DNA from: CAKRJP01 sp963597615
Lineage (GTDB): Bacteria; Bacillota; Clostridia; Lachnospirales; Lachnospiraceae
Reading direction: 5' to 3'
Assembly (NCBI GenBank): GCA_963597615.1
Contig: CAVBQS010000053.1
Coordinates: 190,576 to 254,575, forward strand
Length of the DNA stretch: 64,000 nt
In this document: one piece after another, positions 35,101 through 43,982 of the stretch
Layout: each line of letters begins with the position of its first letter
Position numbering within the stretch: position 1 is the stretch's first letter
Position numbers and translations under genes: made by a program
Notes under the pieces: generated by a model
The model's input: only the letters and a program-made list of their open reading frames with translations
Told to the model about the DNA's origin: nothing
Databases searched by the model: none

Positions 35101-35493
35101 AACCTTCAAGATGAGGTGCTAAATCACTTGGATCATAAGATGTCAGGAGAATCCGAGGCTATTCCTGTAAAGTTTAACAAAGGTGGCGAATTGGCAAAGA
35201 ATTCTAAGGTAGTGGCGGAGGAGCATTTTAGGACTATGATGGACTATGCCACCAAAAAGATTTTGGCTTCAAAAGAGGAAATTAAAGAAGGAAATATAAA
35301 AGCAGAACCCTATCGTCAGGGAAATGCTAGTGGTTGTGATTACTGTGACTATCGACATATTTGCAAATTTGATACAAAAATCGAAGGTTATCATTATCGG
35401 GATTTTAGGAAACTTACCAAGGAAGAAGCCATCAGTAAGATGCAATGTTTTGAAAATGGAGAAACTTTAGATGAAGGTAAATTGGACAGCTGA
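32104..35493 (+). CDS. addB: ATP-dependent helicase/nuclease subunit B
   Basis: The 1129-residue protein has an N-terminal P-loop (FGPSGSGKSHHLY), an inactive-helicase middle region and a C-terminal RecB-type nuclease domain with VVDYKTG. Four cysteines positioned for the AddB iron-sulfur cluster are present: C777 (YSACAYAHF), C1078, C1081 and C1087 (CDYCDYRHIC). With AddA it resects double-strand ends and, in other bacteria, responds to Chi sites. AGGAGG is in place before the ATG; addA overlaps its end by 23 bases. Confidence 0.96.
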   Translation: MPLQFIFGPSGSGKSHHLYQHIIKESLEHPQENYMVLVPDQFTMQTQKDLVSMHPNHGIMNIDVLSFGRLAYRIFQETGGESLPVLDDEGKNLILRKIAGTYENDLTILRGNMRKLGYISEVKSAISEFTQYAVGEEDLGKVMESMDPNSRLYFKLKDIRTLYRGFQEYLAEKYITKEELLEVLKKEVPKSDLLKKTTVVLDGFTGFTPVQDRLILELLKHCRKVMVTVTMDDRENPYAYTHPYQLFGLSKKMVASLLDLARETASPVEDPVSLYQRPLYRFKDAPALEFLERELFRYEKKVYSGEVEGISLHVARNPETEAKAVAEDIRHLVRTTGCRYREIGVIVSDMESYGDYLERQFLRYEIPFFMDHKRSILLNSFVEHLRSLLNLMEEGFTYESVFRYLRTNMSGFALDEVDQMENYVLATGIKGFKNWQKPWERTLKNTTEEALEELNHFRVQFVEKIQDLHFVMRQRKKTVKDITLGIYDYMVREDLQLVLKKQEDAFTEAGELSLAKEYAQVYRVVIELFEKFVDLLGEEEVSLKEYSELLDAGLEEARIGVIPPSVDQVVAGDLTRTRLKDIKTLYFLGANDTKLPGNLNRNGILSERDREHLKEKSLNLAPGGKEQAYVQKFYLYSNLTKPSRELKVYYSRVSSDGKSIRPAYLIQELRRLFPDISIVDEENKSLEERELTKEVALEEVIKGIRSHKTRDLRKDTQWGELFKWYQKSPQWKDKIQRLLEAGYKKNEIDGLKDQVAKKLYGEDFNVSITRIETYSACAYAHFLKYGLRLSNREEYGFEPMDLGNVCHRVLEDYGKKVKSLGKKWSELSKEESEKLLISSMKKVISDYGNSVLYSSGKNEFMITAMGELLKRTIWALTKQLTVGDFEPEAFEVSIGGSGKIDRVDTCTDDQALYVKVVDYKTGMKEFDIQSLYYGLQLQLMFYMDSAVKIQQKKHPDKKVVPAGVFYYRIQDPYVDRKIKEEKEDIEKDILKALKPDGIINLQDEVLNHLDHKMSGESEAIPVKFNKGGELAKNSKVVAEEHFRTMMDYATKKILASKEEIKEGNIKAEPYRQGNASGCDYCDYRHICKFDTKIEGYHYRDFRKLTKEEAISKMQCFENGETLDEGKLDS

Positions 35494-38400
35494 CCAGCAA
35501 AAGGTCATAGATTTAAGAAATCGGAATATACTAGTGTCGGCAGCGGCAGGCTCTGGTAAGACGGCGGTTTTGGTGGAGCGTATTATTGCCATGCTGACAG
35601 ATGAAAAGTATCCTATGGATGTGGACAGGCTGCTGGTAGTGACTTTTACAGAGGCAGCTGCAGGGGAGATGAAGGAACGTATTGCAGATGCTATCGAAAA
35701 GAAATTATTTAATGAACCTGACAATCAACATCTTTCTAGGCAGGCGACTTTGATTCACAATGCACAGATTACTACCATTCACAGTTTCTGTCTGTCGGTA
35801 ATACGGGATCATTTTCATGCCATTAATATAGATCCGGCCTTTCGGGTGGGGGAAGAAGGGGAATTGACCCTTTTACGTCATGATGTATTAGAGGAAGTTT
35901 TGGAGGAAAAGTATCAGGAAAAAAATCCCAGGTTCCTGGATTTTATCTCTGCCTATAGTGGAGGAAAATCAGATAAAAAAATTCAAGAATATATTTTAAA
36001 GATCTACGATTATTCCAGGAGTTACCCACAACCGGAAAAGTGGCTTAAGTCCTGTATTGCCCCTTATGAAGTAGAAACTGTAGAAATTCTTGAGAAGGCC
36101 CCCTATGTAAGTCTTATACGGGAGAGAGTGGAGGCATACCTGCAGGATGCAGAAAATATATTGCAAAGGGGAATGGGTCTATGTTTAGAGGAGGATGGCC
36201 CCTTGGCCTATGAGACCACCCTTAGCAAAGATCTTCAAATCCTTCAGTCTTTAAAAGAAGCAGATACTTATGAGAAGCAGCTGATCGCTTTTTCAAAAGT
36301 GTCCTGGCCCCGCCTTGCTAGCAACAAAGACAAAACTGTATCAGACCTAAAAATTCAAGAGGTGAAGGATCTTAGAGATGAGGTAAAGAAACTGATTAAA
36401 ACCATTGGAGCTCAATATTTTTATGCTCCGGTGGAGGATATTTTGTCAGATCTGAAACTTTGTAAGGGGTCAGTGGAAGAATTGGTGGACTTGGTTCTTG
36501 TATTTGCTAAGGCCTTTGAAGAGAAAAAACGGGCTAGGAACCTTATTGATTTTTCTGATATGGAGCAGTATGCCCTTAAAATTCTTACAGAAGAAAAAGA
36601 GGGGCTCTTAGCACCCTCCCAGGTGGCGAGGGAGTATCAGGACTACTTTAAGGAAATTATGATTGACGAGTATCAGGATAGTAACTTGATACAGGAGACT
36701 ATCCTTAGTAGCGTTTCTACTGTATCCCAGGGAAGATACAATATTTTCATGGTAGGAGATGTAAAACAGAGTATTTATCGCTTTCGCCTATCTAGACCGG
36801 AACTCTTTATGGAGAAATATAATACTTACCATTTAAAGGATAGTCTTACCCAGAGAATTGATTTGGGCAAAAATTTTCGTAGCAGATCTCAGGTTCTTGA
36901 CAGTGTAAATGCAATTTTTAGACAGATTATGGCTAAAGATTTAGGTGGCATTGTCTATGATGATGATGCGGCCCTTTATGTGGGAGTATCCTATAAGGAG
37001 GATCCTTTTGTTGATAACAGAACCGAAATGCTCCTTTATGAAAACCAAGGTGAAGATGGGGCGAATTCTAATGTCTCAGACAAAGAGTTAGAGGCCAGGG
37101 GGGTAGCCCTTAAAATTAAGAACCTAATGGAAGGTCACAAGGTCATAGATAAAAAGACAGGGGACTTTCGCCCTCTTCATTACTCGGATATTGTAATTTT
37201 AATGCGCAGCACCTCTAGTATGGCAGATGTTTTCAGTGAGATTCTCACTAGAGAGGGGATTCCTAATTATACAGGAACAAAGGAAGGCTATTTTGCTACT
37301 CAGGAAATAGGCATTCTTCTGGATTATCTTCGAGTCTTAGATAACAAGGCCCAGGACCTGCCCTTGGCGGCTGTTCTTGCTTCCTCCATAGGAGGGGCGA
37401 AAGAAGAAGATTTGGCTAGGGTGAAGTCTGCTTATCCGGATCAGCCTTTTTGCCAGGCAGTATTTTCCTATGTAGAGGATTTAAAGAAGGAAGAGAATCA
37501 GGACCAGGCTAAGGAAAATGATCCAATTTTTAGATGTATGGAACAAATTGATAAGTTTCGAAAGATGCTTTCCTATATCTCAATTCATGAACTTTTGTGG
37601 AAAATCATGGATGAAACTGGCTATGAGGATTATGTTTCTGCAATGCCTGGAGGAGAAATAAGAAAGGCAAATTTGCAAGTTTTAATTCAAAAAGCCAGGG
37701 ATTTTGAAAGTACCAGCTATAAGGGCCTTTTTCATTTTATCCGCTATATAGAGAAGCTTCAAAGATACAACGTAGATTATGGTGAGGCCTCTGTGGAGGA
37801 TGAACAGTCTGACAGCGTCCGTATTATGACTATCCATAAAAGTAAGGGATTGGAATTTCCGGTGGTCTTTCTATGTGGTGTTGGTAAACGAATAAATTTC
37901 CAGGATGCTTCTGGAGCAGTGCTTTTACATTCAAAACTAGGAATTGGCCTGGATGCTATGGACCTTAAACTTCATACAAAAAGCCCAAGCCTTATAAAGA
38001 AAGTGATCCAAAGGGAAGAATATATGGACACTTGGGCAGAAGAATTAAGAATACTATATGTAGCCCTAACAAGAGCCAAGGAAAAATTAATTATCACCGG
38101 AGCCTCTTCTGATTTTGAAAAAAAACTAACTTCTTATGAATATGGAGAGAACTTGCCTAAAAAGGAGAAAAACCTAGAAGCCCTTCCCTATCATGTTCGG
38201 GTAGGGGTTTCTACTTATATGGATTGGCTTATACCAGCTGTATGCACCCTTTCTGCCCCTGACCTTATTTCCCTTAAAGTGATGGATGGAACAGAAATTG
38301 TAACAGGAGAAATAAAGAAAATTTTAGGGGAAGACATTCATCGCTGGACCTTAGAAAGTTGGAATACAGAAACCACATATAATAAGGAAATGGAAGAATC

Positions 38401-39115
38401 ACTTAATCAGCAATTTTCCTTTCAATATCCCTATGGCAACAGCAGAAACCAGAAGATGAAATACACGGTTTCTGAATTGAAGAAACGAATCCGTTTACAA
38501 GAAATGGCGGAGGAATCCTTGGAAGAATCTATGTATGACGAACCGGAAGTTACTCCCCTGATACCTAAGTTTTTACAGGAGGAGACTAGTCTTTCTGGGG
38601 CTCTTAGGGGCACTGCCTATCACAGAGCTATGGAGCTTATAGCCTATGAAGATATCCATGAAAATTTTTCCTTGGGGGATTTAAAAACAGTGCTTTTTAA
38701 ATTTGTGGAAGAAGGGAAAATGGATCAAAAAGAGGCGGAATGTATTGGATTAAAGTCAATGCTAAAATTTATAAAAAGCCCTTTGGGAAACCGAATAATC
38801 CAAGCGGCAAAAAATAAAGTGCTATTTAAAGAGCAACCCTTTGTTCTTGGAGTATCTGAAGTGGAGGTAAAAAAAGAGGGAGACCCAGAGGAACTGCTTC
38901 TGGTTCAGGGAGTTGTCGATGTATATTTTCAGGAAGCAGATGAATTAGTGCTTTTAGATTACAAAACGGACCGGGTCACTGATGCTAGTGAGCTTATAAA
39001 TCGTTACCATGGTCAGATGGATTATTATGAAAAGGCCCTTGAGCAGATTACTGGGAAAAAGGTCAAAGAAAGAATTATTTATTCTTTCTGTCTGCAAAAA
39101 GAAATATACTTGTAA
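35471..39115 (+). CDS. addA: ATP-dependent helicase/nuclease subunit A
   Basis: The 1214-residue UvrD-like helicase has P-loop AAAGSGKTAVLVERI, DEYQDSN (Walker B), KQSIYRFR, a helicase motif at IMTIHKSKGLEFPVVF, and a C-terminal nuclease with D1163 in LLDYKTD. AddA pairs with AddB for end resection and recombination repair. The gene begins inside addB, so equal amounts of both subunits are probably made by coupled translation. Confidence 0.96.
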   Translation: MKVNWTADQQKVIDLRNRNILVSAAAGSGKTAVLVERIIAMLTDEKYPMDVDRLLVVTFTEAAAGEMKERIADAIEKKLFNEPDNQHLSRQATLIHNAQITTIHSFCLSVIRDHFHAINIDPAFRVGEEGELTLLRHDVLEEVLEEKYQEKNPRFLDFISAYSGGKSDKKIQEYILKIYDYSRSYPQPEKWLKSCIAPYEVETVEILEKAPYVSLIRERVEAYLQDAENILQRGMGLCLEEDGPLAYETTLSKDLQILQSLKEADTYEKQLIAFSKVSWPRLASNKDKTVSDLKIQEVKDLRDEVKKLIKTIGAQYFYAPVEDILSDLKLCKGSVEELVDLVLVFAKAFEEKKRARNLIDFSDMEQYALKILTEEKEGLLAPSQVAREYQDYFKEIMIDEYQDSNLIQETILSSVSTVSQGRYNIFMVGDVKQSIYRFRLSRPELFMEKYNTYHLKDSLTQRIDLGKNFRSRSQVLDSVNAIFRQIMAKDLGGIVYDDDAALYVGVSYKEDPFVDNRTEMLLYENQGEDGANSNVSDKELEARGVALKIKNLMEGHKVIDKKTGDFRPLHYSDIVILMRSTSSMADVFSEILTREGIPNYTGTKEGYFATQEIGILLDYLRVLDNKAQDLPLAAVLASSIGGAKEEDLARVKSAYPDQPFCQAVFSYVEDLKKEENQDQAKENDPIFRCMEQIDKFRKMLSYISIHELLWKIMDETGYEDYVSAMPGGEIRKANLQVLIQKARDFESTSYKGLFHFIRYIEKLQRYNVDYGEASVEDEQSDSVRIMTIHKSKGLEFPVVFLCGVGKRINFQDASGAVLLHSKLGIGLDAMDLKLHTKSPSLIKKVIQREEYMDTWAEELRILYVALTRAKEKLIITGASSDFEKKLTSYEYGENLPKKEKNLEALPYHVRVGVSTYMDWLIPAVCTLSAPDLISLKVMDGTEIVTGEIKKILGEDIHRWTLESWNTETTYNKEMEESLNQQFSFQYPYGNSRNQKMKYTVSELKKRIRLQEMAEESLEESMYDEPEVTPLIPKFLQEETSLSGALRGTAYHRAMELIAYEDIHENFSLGDLKTVLFKFVEEGKMDQKEAECIGLKSMLKFIKSPLGNRIIQAAKNKVLFKEQPFVLGVSEVEVKKEGDPEELLLVQGVVDVYFQEADELVLLDYKTDRVTDASELINRYHGQMDYYEKALEQITGKKVKERIIYSFCLQKEIYL

Positions 39116-39149
39116 AATATTAATTACTATGAACACTTTGTAACATTTC

Positions 39150-39178
39150 TTGAAATACTGATAATGCATTGTTATAAT
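39150..39178 (+). promoter_or_regulatory. Strong promoter after addA
   Basis: TTGAAA (39150-39155), 17-base spacer, TATAAT (39173-39178): near-perfect. It drives the WecG/TagA-like gene 40 bases downstream. Confidence 0.8.
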
Positions 39179-39217
39179 CAATGGAATCGAGTAGAAACCA
39201 TAGGATTATGTTGAGAA

Positions 39218-39913
39218 ATGGACGAAAGCATGAAAAATGTTCTAGGAATACAACTGAATAATTGTACTGCCAAAGAAGCCATGCAAACCTTTATGGGATT
39301 TATGGAAGAGGAACAACTTCAGGTAGTGGAGCTGGCTACGGTGGATGGCCTTATGTCTATTATGGAACAGGAAGCTTACAGTGACGCCATTGAGAATTTT
39401 GATCTTGTTTTGGCTGGGGATACTACTGTTCTGGAAACTGCAGGCATAGAGGAGAAGCGACTCCTTAAAGAGACCAAGGAACAGACTTTTTTAAAACTAT
39501 TTTTGCAATTCCTCCATAAGAATCATAAACGAATTTACTTTCTTGGTGAGACGGAGGAAGAATGCACTGGATATTATGAATATTTCATGCAGCGTTACCC
39601 GGGTTGCCAGATTGTAGGGGTGGCAAAGCTTTCGGCCAAGGATCCTGCGGACGACATGGTGGTGAATGCAATCAATGGAAGTGAGAGCGACTGCATTTTA
39701 TCCAAGTTGCCTTCCCCACTTCAGGAAGAATTTATTATAAGAAATCAGAAACTTTTAAATGCCAGAGTTTGGTTGGGAGTGGGGAAAAATCCTCTACCTG
39801 GTGAGAAGAATCGGTCCCTTATGGTGCGGATTGGAGATTTTATTCTTCGTAGCTTATTTAAGAAAGAAATTTCCAAAAGAAAGAAGAATATTGCAAAAGA
39901 GAATCAAAAGTAA
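39218..39913 (+). CDS. Divergent WecG/TagA (GT26)-like protein
   Basis: The 231-residue protein follows the GT26 layout: an N-terminal segment (VVELATVDGLMSIM), an aspartate-containing loop (FDLVLAGDTTVLETAGI), RIYFLGETEEEC, RYPGCQIVG, and RVWLGVGKNP. GT26 enzymes add N-acetylmannosamine or glucose to undecaprenyl-linked sugars in teichoic acid or exopolysaccharide synthesis. The usual signatures (ANPDG, LGxPKQE) are replaced by ATVDG and LPSPLQEEF, so activity is uncertain. It has its own promoter and terminator. ATG 39230 is an alternative start; no clear ribosome-binding site decides between them. Confidence 0.65.
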   Translation: MDESMKNVLGIQLNNCTAKEAMQTFMGFMEEEQLQVVELATVDGLMSIMEQEAYSDAIENFDLVLAGDTTVLETAGIEEKRLLKETKEQTFLKLFLQFLHKNHKRIYFLGETEEECTGYYEYFMQRYPGCQIVGVAKLSAKDPADDMVVNAINGSESDCILSKLPSPLQEEFIIRNQKLLNARVWLGVGKNPLPGEKNRSLMVRIGDFILRSLFKKEISKRKKNIAKENQK

Positions 39914-39914
39914 C

Positions 39915-39956
39915 GAGGAAATTGACAAAAAAAGTTGATTTCCTCTTTCTTTTTTT
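39915..39956 (+). terminator. Terminator after the GT26-like gene
   Basis: GAGGAAAT... pairs with ...ATTTCCTC (39915-39926 and 39934-39945) around seven A, followed by a T-rich run. Confidence 0.85.
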
Positions 39957-39984
39957 GTGAATTTATATTAATATAGAGCATAAT
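39955..39984 (+). promoter_or_regulatory. Candidate promoter of the CdaR-like/ftsEX operon
   Basis: TTGTGA (39955-39960), 18-base spacer, CATAAT (39979-39984). The -35 overlaps the T-run of the preceding terminator. Confidence 0.45.
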
Positions 39985-40059
39985 GGTATGCAAAATTACT
40001 ATTTTAAGGATAGGTTTGTTGTGGAAAATGCATATTGAAAAGGGTGGAGGAGATAAAAT

Positions 40060-41145
40060 ATGATATCTAATCAAATACTTCAAAATACGATTGAAGGATT
40101 GAAAGGCATTACACGTATTGATTTTTGTGTCTTGGATACAGACGGTAAGTCTCTTGCAAGCACATTCCCGGATCAGGGAAGATATGAAGAAGAAGTAGAA
40201 CATTTTGTGGAATCCTCAGCTGACAGTCAGGTGGTGCAAGGATATCAGTTTTTTAAGATTTTCGACGAGCATCAGTTGGAATACATTCTGGTTGTGAACG
40301 GGGATGGGGATGATGCTTACATGATTGGTAAGGTCGCAACCTTCCAAATCCAGAATCTTCTGGTAGCTTACAAGGAGCGGTTTGATAAGGATAATTTTAT
40401 TAAGAATCTGATTTTGGATAACCTGCTTTTGGTGGATATTTACAATCGTGCTAAAAAATTACACATTGACACAGATGTGAGACGTGTTATCCTTATTGTT
40501 GAGACGAAACACGAAAAAGACAGTGGAACTCTCGATACCGTAAGGAATATTTTAGGCAACAGAACTAGGGACTTTGTGACGGCAGTAGATGAAAAGAATA
40601 TCATTATCGTAAAGGAATTAGATCCTAACGATGGCCATGAAGAACTGGAGAAGGTTGCCCAGAACCTCCACGCATCCTTGAGGGACGAAGGTGAGGAGAC
40701 TTTGATTGCTTACGGGACTGTTGTAAGTGATATTAAGGAAGTAAGTAAGTCATACAAGGAAGCAAAGCTTGCCTTGGATGTGGGAAAGATTTTCTTTGAA
40801 GAAAGAAAGGTTATTGCCTACAGCACCTTAGGAATTGGTCGATTAATCTACCAGCTTCCTATTCCTTTGTGTAAGATGTTTATTCGAGAGATTTTTGAGG
40901 GGAAATCTCCGGATGATTTCGACGAAGAAACTTTGATTACTATCAATAAATTCTTCGAGAATAATCTGAATGTATCTGAAACATCCAGACAGTTATACAT
41001 TCATCGTAATACGCTGGTATACAGACTGGATAAGCTTCAGAAAAGTACGGGCCTTGACCTGCGCGTATTTGAAGATGCCATTACCTTTAAGATTGCCCTT
41101 ATGGTGGTAAAATATATGAAGTATATGGAGTCTATGGAGTATTAA
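40060..41145 (+). CDS. CdaR/PucR-type transcriptional regulator
   Basis: The 361-residue protein has an N-terminal sensor-like region (about 1-120, GITRIDFCVLDTDGKSLAST), a middle GGDEF-like fold as in CdaR regulators (RRVILIVETKHEKD; ETLIAYGTVVSDIKEVSKSYKEAKLALDVGKIF), and a C-terminal PucR-type helix-turn-helix (NLNVSETSRQLYIHRNTLVYRLDKLQKSTGLD). GGTGGAGGAG precedes the start. Relatives control sugar-diacid or purine use, but this gene stands 18 bases before ftsE, so it may regulate the division/wall operon or only share its transcript. Effector unknown. Confidence 0.87.
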   Translation: MISNQILQNTIEGLKGITRIDFCVLDTDGKSLASTFPDQGRYEEEVEHFVESSADSQVVQGYQFFKIFDEHQLEYILVVNGDGDDAYMIGKVATFQIQNLLVAYKERFDKDNFIKNLILDNLLLVDIYNRAKKLHIDTDVRRVILIVETKHEKDSGTLDTVRNILGNRTRDFVTAVDEKNIIIVKELDPNDGHEELEKVAQNLHASLRDEGEETLIAYGTVVSDIKEVSKSYKEAKLALDVGKIFFEERKVIAYSTLGIGRLIYQLPIPLCKMFIREIFEGKSPDDFDEETLITINKFFENNLNVSETSRQLYIHRNTLVYRLDKLQKSTGLDLRVFEDAITFKIALMVVKYMKYMESMEY

Positions 41146-41163
41146 ATAATTAGGAGGAACTCA

Positions 41164-41850
41164 ATGATTGAATTAAAAGAAGTAACGAAAGAGTACTCGA
41201 AAGGGGTTGCTGCTCTCAATGGTATCAATCTTAAGATTGAGCAGGGAGAGTTTGTGTTCATTGTAGGTGACAGTGGTTCCGGTAAGTCAACACTGATTAA
41301 GTTGATCTTAAAGGAGTTAGAGCCTACATCAGGTACTATAACAGTTAACGGATATTCATTAAATAGGATGAAACATCGTAAGATCCCTACTTATCGGAGA
41401 AATGTAGGTGTAGTATTCCAGGATTTCCGTTTGTTACAGGATCGAAACATTTATGAAAATATCGCCTTTGCCCTTAGAGTGACAGAGAGACCTACCCGTA
41501 TTATTAAGAAGAAGGTGCCAGCAGCACTCTCACTGGTAGGTTTAGCGCAAAAGTATAAGTCATTCCCGAAAGAGTTATCTGGTGGAGAACAGCAGAGAGT
41601 TGCCATTGCCAGAGCTATTGTTAATGAGCCTGCAATCCTCTTGGCAGATGAGCCTACAGGTAACTTGGATCCAACAAACTCATGGGAGATTATGAAGCTG
41701 TTGGAGGAAGCTAATGAACGTGGAACGACAGTACTGGTTGTAACACACAATCAAGAAATCGTTAATGAAATGAAAAAACGAGTTGTTACAATGAAAAAAG
41801 GTGTAATTGTCAGCGACGAGAAAAAAGGTGGGTATAGTAATGAGAATTAG
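41164..41850 (+). CDS. ftsE: Cell division ATP-binding protein FtsE
   Basis: The 228-residue ABC ATPase has Walker A GDSGSGKST, signature LSGGEQQR, Walker B ILLADEPTGNLD and the switch histidine in VVTHN. With FtsX it forms a membrane complex that does not transport but uses ATP to activate peptidoglycan hydrolases at the division site. TAGGAGG lies six bases upstream. It overlaps ftsX by 11 bases. Confidence 0.96.
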   Translation: MIELKEVTKEYSKGVAALNGINLKIEQGEFVFIVGDSGSGKSTLIKLILKELEPTSGTITVNGYSLNRMKHRKIPTYRRNVGVVFQDFRLLQDRNIYENIAFALRVTERPTRIIKKKVPAALSLVGLAQKYKSFPKELSGGEQQRVAIARAIVNEPAILLADEPTGNLDPTNSWEIMKLLEEANERGTTVLVVTHNQEIVNEMKKRVVTMKKGVIVSDEKKGGYSNEN

Positions 41851-42748
41851 TACAGTTGGATATTCCATAAAACAGGGTGCTAAGAACATTCGAAGAAACA
41901 AGATGTTTTCTATTGCTTCTATTGCAACTATGGCAGCATGTATTTTCTTGTTTGGGTTGTTTTACTCCATTGTTCTTAACTTTAATCATATAGTTGCAAA
42001 AGCGGAGGAAGGGGTAGCCATTACCGTTTTCTTTGACGAGGATGCAACACAAGCTCAGAAAAATAAGATTGGCAAAGCATTAGAGTCTGCGGATGGTGTG
42101 TTGGAAGTAAACTATGTAAGTGCAGATGAAGCATGGGAGAAGTTTAAGACAGACTACTTTGGTGATTCTGCAGAGCTAGCAGAGGGATTCAAATCCGATA
42201 ATCCTTTGGCCAATTCAGACAACTATGAAGTATATATGGAGGATGTTTCCAAACAAAAAAGTGTGGTTTCTTATGCAGAAAGTTTGGATGGTGTTCGTAA
42301 GGTCAATAAATCAGATGTGGTAGCTAAGACTCTTACCAGTATGAATAAGTTGGTGGGAATTATTTCTGCAGGAATTATTGGAATTTTGCTTGCAGTATCC
42401 ATCTTCCTTATTAGCAATACTGTTACCATGGGTATCACAGTAAGAAGCGAGGAGATAGCCATCATGAAATACATAGGTGCAAAGGATGGTTTTGTTCGAG
42501 CGCCTTTTGTAATTGAAGGTCTTCTCATAGGAGTCATCGGTGCATTGATTCCTCTTGTTATTTTATATTTTGCCTATGACAAAGCAGTGGCTTACATTAT
42601 GGCGAAATTTAGCCTGCTTAATAATATCGTAGAATTCCTTCCGGTAGTAGATGTATATCGTACCCTCTTGCCAGTGGGAATTGCCCTTGGAGTTGGTATT
42701 GGTTTTGTAGGAAGTTTCTTCACAATTCGCAAGCACTTAAGAGTATAG
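41840..42748 (+). CDS. ftsX: Cell division protein FtsX
   Basis: The true start is ATG 41840 (MRISTVGYSIKQGAKNIRRN), behind AGGTGGG; the longer frame from 41807 would run deep into ftsE. The 302-residue protein has one N-terminal membrane helix, an extracellular loop of about 125 residues, and three C-terminal helices with the FtsX-type motif SEEIAIMKYIGAKDGFVRAPF. The extracellular loop is the part that contacts the hydrolase in other species; the M23 gene next to it is the likely partner. Confidence 0.95.
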   Translation: MRISTVGYSIKQGAKNIRRNKMFSIASIATMAACIFLFGLFYSIVLNFNHIVAKAEEGVAITVFFDEDATQAQKNKIGKALESADGVLEVNYVSADEAWEKFKTDYFGDSAELAEGFKSDNPLANSDNYEVYMEDVSKQKSVVSYAESLDGVRKVNKSDVVAKTLTSMNKLVGIISAGIIGILLAVSIFLISNTVTMGITVRSEEIAIMKYIGAKDGFVRAPFVIEGLLIGVIGALIPLVILYFAYDKAVAYIMAKFSLLNNIVEFLPVVDVYRTLLPVGIALGVGIGFVGSFFTIRKHLRV

Positions 42749-42757
42749 TTTTTTAAT

Positions 42758-42794
42758 CATTCTTCCCCTATGCTGCTGCATAGGTGGAAGAATG
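42758..42794. promoter_or_regulatory. Long hairpin between ftsX and the M23 gene
   Basis: A 16-bp stem (CATTCTTCCCCTATGC and its complement, with one bulged T at 42785) closes a four-base loop. No T-run follows, so it is not a terminator. It probably affects stability or processing of the message between the two genes. Confidence 0.7.
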
Positions 42795-42818
42795 TTGTAG
42801 TTATAAGGGGTAATATGT

Positions 42819-43961
42819 ATGATAAGAAATAAGATGATGAAGGGCCTATTGGCTCTTGCACTCTGCTTTAGTTTGGCAGTTCCTGTAAAAGCTACAGAGG
42901 TGGATGATGCCAAGAAGAAAGCAGACACCTTACAAAATCAGAAAAATTCTGCTGAAAAAGAGAAAAATAGCCTGGTCACACAACTGGAAAATAAAGTAAA
43001 AGAGATGGAAGAGGTGCAAGAGAAGATTTCCAATAAAGAGACGGAAATCAAAGAAAAAGAAGACGAACTGGTTACAGCTAAAGTCAATGAAAATACCCAA
43101 TATACCAGTATGAAAAAGCGTATTAAATTTATGTATGAGAATGGCAACACCCAGCTAGTGGAAATTCTCATCAATGCAGAGTCTATTGGAGATTTCCTCA
43201 ATAAGGCAGAATATATCAGTACCATTTCCACATATGACAGAGATATGCTTGTGAAATACCAGGAAGTTGTTCAGGAAGTAGAAGATCAGGAAACGGAACT
43301 TCAATCAGAGTATGAAGAACTCGATCAGATGCAGGATGATATTGTGGCAAAACAGGAAGAACTTACCACTTTGGTAAATGATAAATCCAAGGAAATTGCT
43401 TCTCTAGATAGCGAGCTTACTACTACCAATGCCAAAATCAAGGAACTAGAAGAGGCGGCAGCAGAGGCCCAAAGAAAACAGCAGGAGGCAGCGGCGGCAG
43501 CAGCGGCAGCGGCTAAGGCAGCCCAAAGTTCCAGCTCTTCAGGCAGCACCTCTTATGTGGCTTCTGATAGTGTAGTGGTTAGTGGAAGTGGACAGTTTGC
43601 CAACCCTTGTCCATCAGGAACAGTCAGTAGTACCTTCGGATACCGTGACTTTGATAGTTCCTTCCATAAAGGTCTAGACTTGGCTGCCTCAGAAGGTTCG
43701 CCAACCTATGCAGCAGATGCAGGGACAGTTATTATTGCAGGCTGGAGTGATAGCGCAGGTAACTGGGTAGTAATCGACCATGGAAACGGAATAGTTACCA
43801 AGTACATGCATCACAGTGCTTTGGCAGTGTCGGCTGGAGAGACTGTTGTGAAGGGACAGCAGATTGGATATGTGGGAAATACCGGAGATTCCTTCGGTGC
43901 CCATTTGCATTTTCAGGTAGAAGTAGACGGAACGCCTGTAGATCCACAAGGATATCTATAA
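42819..43961 (+). CDS. M23 peptidase with coiled coil (FtsEX-linked murein hydrolase)
   Basis: The 380-residue protein has a signal peptide (about 1-25, AVPVKA), a long coiled coil (about 30-220, EnvC/PcsB-like), an alanine- and serine-rich hinge (about 214-248) and a C-terminal M23 domain. The zinc and catalytic residues of LytM enzymes are intact: HKGLD, HHSAL, GAHLHFQV. In E. coli EnvC the LytM domain is degenerate and only activates amidases; here the domain should cut peptidoglycan itself. Its place directly after ftsEX indicates it is the FtsEX effector, as CwlO and PcsB are in other Firmicutes. AAGGGG supports ATG 42819. Confidence 0.93.
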   Translation: MIRNKMMKGLLALALCFSLAVPVKATEVDDAKKKADTLQNQKNSAEKEKNSLVTQLENKVKEMEEVQEKISNKETEIKEKEDELVTAKVNENTQYTSMKKRIKFMYENGNTQLVEILINAESIGDFLNKAEYISTISTYDRDMLVKYQEVVQEVEDQETELQSEYEELDQMQDDIVAKQEELTTLVNDKSKEIASLDSELTTTNAKIKELEEAAAEAQRKQQEAAAAAAAAAKAAQSSSSSGSTSYVASDSVVVSGSGQFANPCPSGTVSSTFGYRDFDSSFHKGLDLAASEGSPTYAADAGTVIIAGWSDSAGNWVVIDHGNGIVTKYMHHSALAVSAGETVVKGQQIGYVGNTGDSFGAHLHFQVEVDGTPVDPQGYL

Positions 43962-43982
43962 GACTAGGGGAGAATAAAAAAT

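Noticed and set aside
43325..43549. Alanine-rich minus-strand frame in the M23 gene
   Set aside because: It is the antisense reading of the alanine/serine hinge codons and not a gene.
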